Shown here: positions 4,950 to 5,486 of the stretch, one piece after another
How the letters are laid out: each line of letters begins with the position of its first letter
How positions within the stretch are numbered: position 1 is the first letter of the stretch
From: Chloroflexota bacterium
GTDB lineage: Bacteria > Chloroflexota > Anaerolineae > Promineifilales > Promineifilaceae
NCBI GenBank assembly: GCA_963169155.1
Contig: CAUJGI010000518.1
Span: 1-5,486, forward strand
Length of the DNA stretch: 5,486 nt
Reading direction: 5' to 3'
Notes under the pieces: generated by a model
Database searches by the model: none
Seen by the model: only the letters and a program-made list of their open reading frames with translations
What the model was told of the DNA's origin: nothing
Program-made: the position numbers and the translations under genes

Positions 4950-5486
4950 TTACCGTCCCGCCGTGACCAGCGTCAGCTCCACGTAGCGGTCCTGCGATTG
5001 CAGGTTGGGATCATCCGTGCCGCGCCGTTCTTCGGGCGGCAGAACGGCTTCCACAATAAAGCGCGCCGGGTCGATGCCTTGCGATACCAGGTAATCCACC
5101 ACGCTCTGCGCCCGACCCTCGGCCACTTCCAGAATCTCTTCCTCGGTGTAGGGCGGGTTGTTGGCCGGCCAGGCGGAAGAGCCGCGCACGCGCAGGAAGA
5201 GGCCGATGGATTGGGACATGGTGGGCACAACACAGTCGTCCAAAATGCGGCGAGATTCCAACGTCAGCTCGGTGGACTCTGGCAGGAAGGCAAACGTGCG
5301 GCAGGGCAGCACGGCCAGCGTGGCGGCGGCATCGGTGGAGACACCAGACAAATCAACCTGGGCCGAGATAGAGAAGGTATCGTTGACGGGCTTGCCGTTG
5401 GGCTGCAAGCTGGCTTGATCAGCGGCGCGCAGGACAAAACCGGCGTTCACCAGGTCAGCTACATCGTCGTTGGGAATGTTCACGTC
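4950..5486 (-). CDS. OmpA-like domain protein, C-terminal part; 5' end beyond the window
   Basis: 178 residues plus a TAA stop are visible. The frame stays open to the last base (GAC GTG AAC...), so the GTG at 5483 is more likely an internal valine than the true start. Residues about 60-175 resemble the OmpA/MotB C-terminal fold: FAFLPESTELTLESRRILDD, then LRVRGSS, EGRAQSVVDYLVSQGIDPARF and a final strand RYVELTLV. In the family this domain binds peptidoglycan non-covalently. Here the usual GHTD motif is replaced by RGSSAWPANNPPYT, and the NRRVE motif by SQDRYVEL, so binding may be altered. The preceding part (NDDVADLVNAGFVLRAADQASL) could be the tail of a substrate-binding-like domain, but too little is visible. 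No signal peptide can be judged. It is followed by the VWA lipoprotein in the same direction, probably the same operon. Confidence 0.78.
   Translation of the reverse strand, partial: DVNIPNDDVADLVNAGFVLRAADQASLQPNGKPVNDTFSISAQVDLSGVSTDAAATLAVLPCRTFAFLPESTELTLESRRILDDCVVPTMSQSIGLFLRVRGSSAWPANNPPYTEEEILEVAEGRAQSVVDYLVSQGIDPARFIVEAVLPPEERRGTDDPNLQSQDRYVELTLVTAGR

Noticed and set aside
5481..5483. GTG as the true start of the OmpA-like gene
   Set aside because: The frame remains open to the window edge and the visible protein lacks a signal peptide, so the gene almost certainly begins outside.

Overview
The window looks like a chromosomal stretch from an environmental Chloroflexota bacterium, probably of the Anaerolineae/Ardenticatenia type. 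This is inferred, not proven. The evidence is the gene content: a CSLREA-domain beta-helix surface protein, a lipoprotein fusing a substrate-binding domain to a VWA domain, and a neighbouring OmpA-like protein. The moderately GC-rich sequence also carries palindromic intergenic repeats. All five genes lie on the minus strand, so the biological order runs from the right edge to the left.

Layout, in transcription order: (1) 5486-4950, C-terminal 178 residues of a protein ending in an OmpA-like domain, cut by the window edge. (2) 4945-4874, an AT-rich hairpin made of heptamer repeats. (3) 4857-3217, a secreted lipoprotein with a substrate-binding-like domain followed by a VWA domain with an intact MIDAS. 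(4) 3203-2993, repeat element B. (5) 2978-2139, a class I SAM-dependent methyltransferase. (6) 2143-1894, repeat element A, which overlaps the methyltransferase stop codon. (7) 1849-860, a DusB-type tRNA-dihydrouridine synthase. (8) 859-614, a gene-free spacer with small palindromes. (9) 613-1, the N-terminal part of a CSLREA-domain protein with a beta-helix repeat region, cut by the left edge.

The two rightmost genes plausibly act together at the cell surface. The methyltransferase, DusB and CSLREA genes have no evident functional link to them or to each other.

The most unusual content is non-coding. Elements A and B are built from hairpin modules of about 57-66 nt. The stems share GGCGAGGC but differ in their inner pairs, with matching changes on both arms. 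Separately, the palindrome ACGGCCGT occurs 12 times in 5.5 kb, inside and between genes. It often sits in a longer, strand-biased form GAARCGGCCGT that recurs as Glu-Thr-Ala-Val or Glu-Ala-Ala-Val in unrelated proteins. This resembles the behaviour of genome-wide iterated palindromes such as cyanobacterial HIP1, or of DNA uptake sequences. No CRISPR array, tRNA, rRNA, transposase or defence gene was seen.
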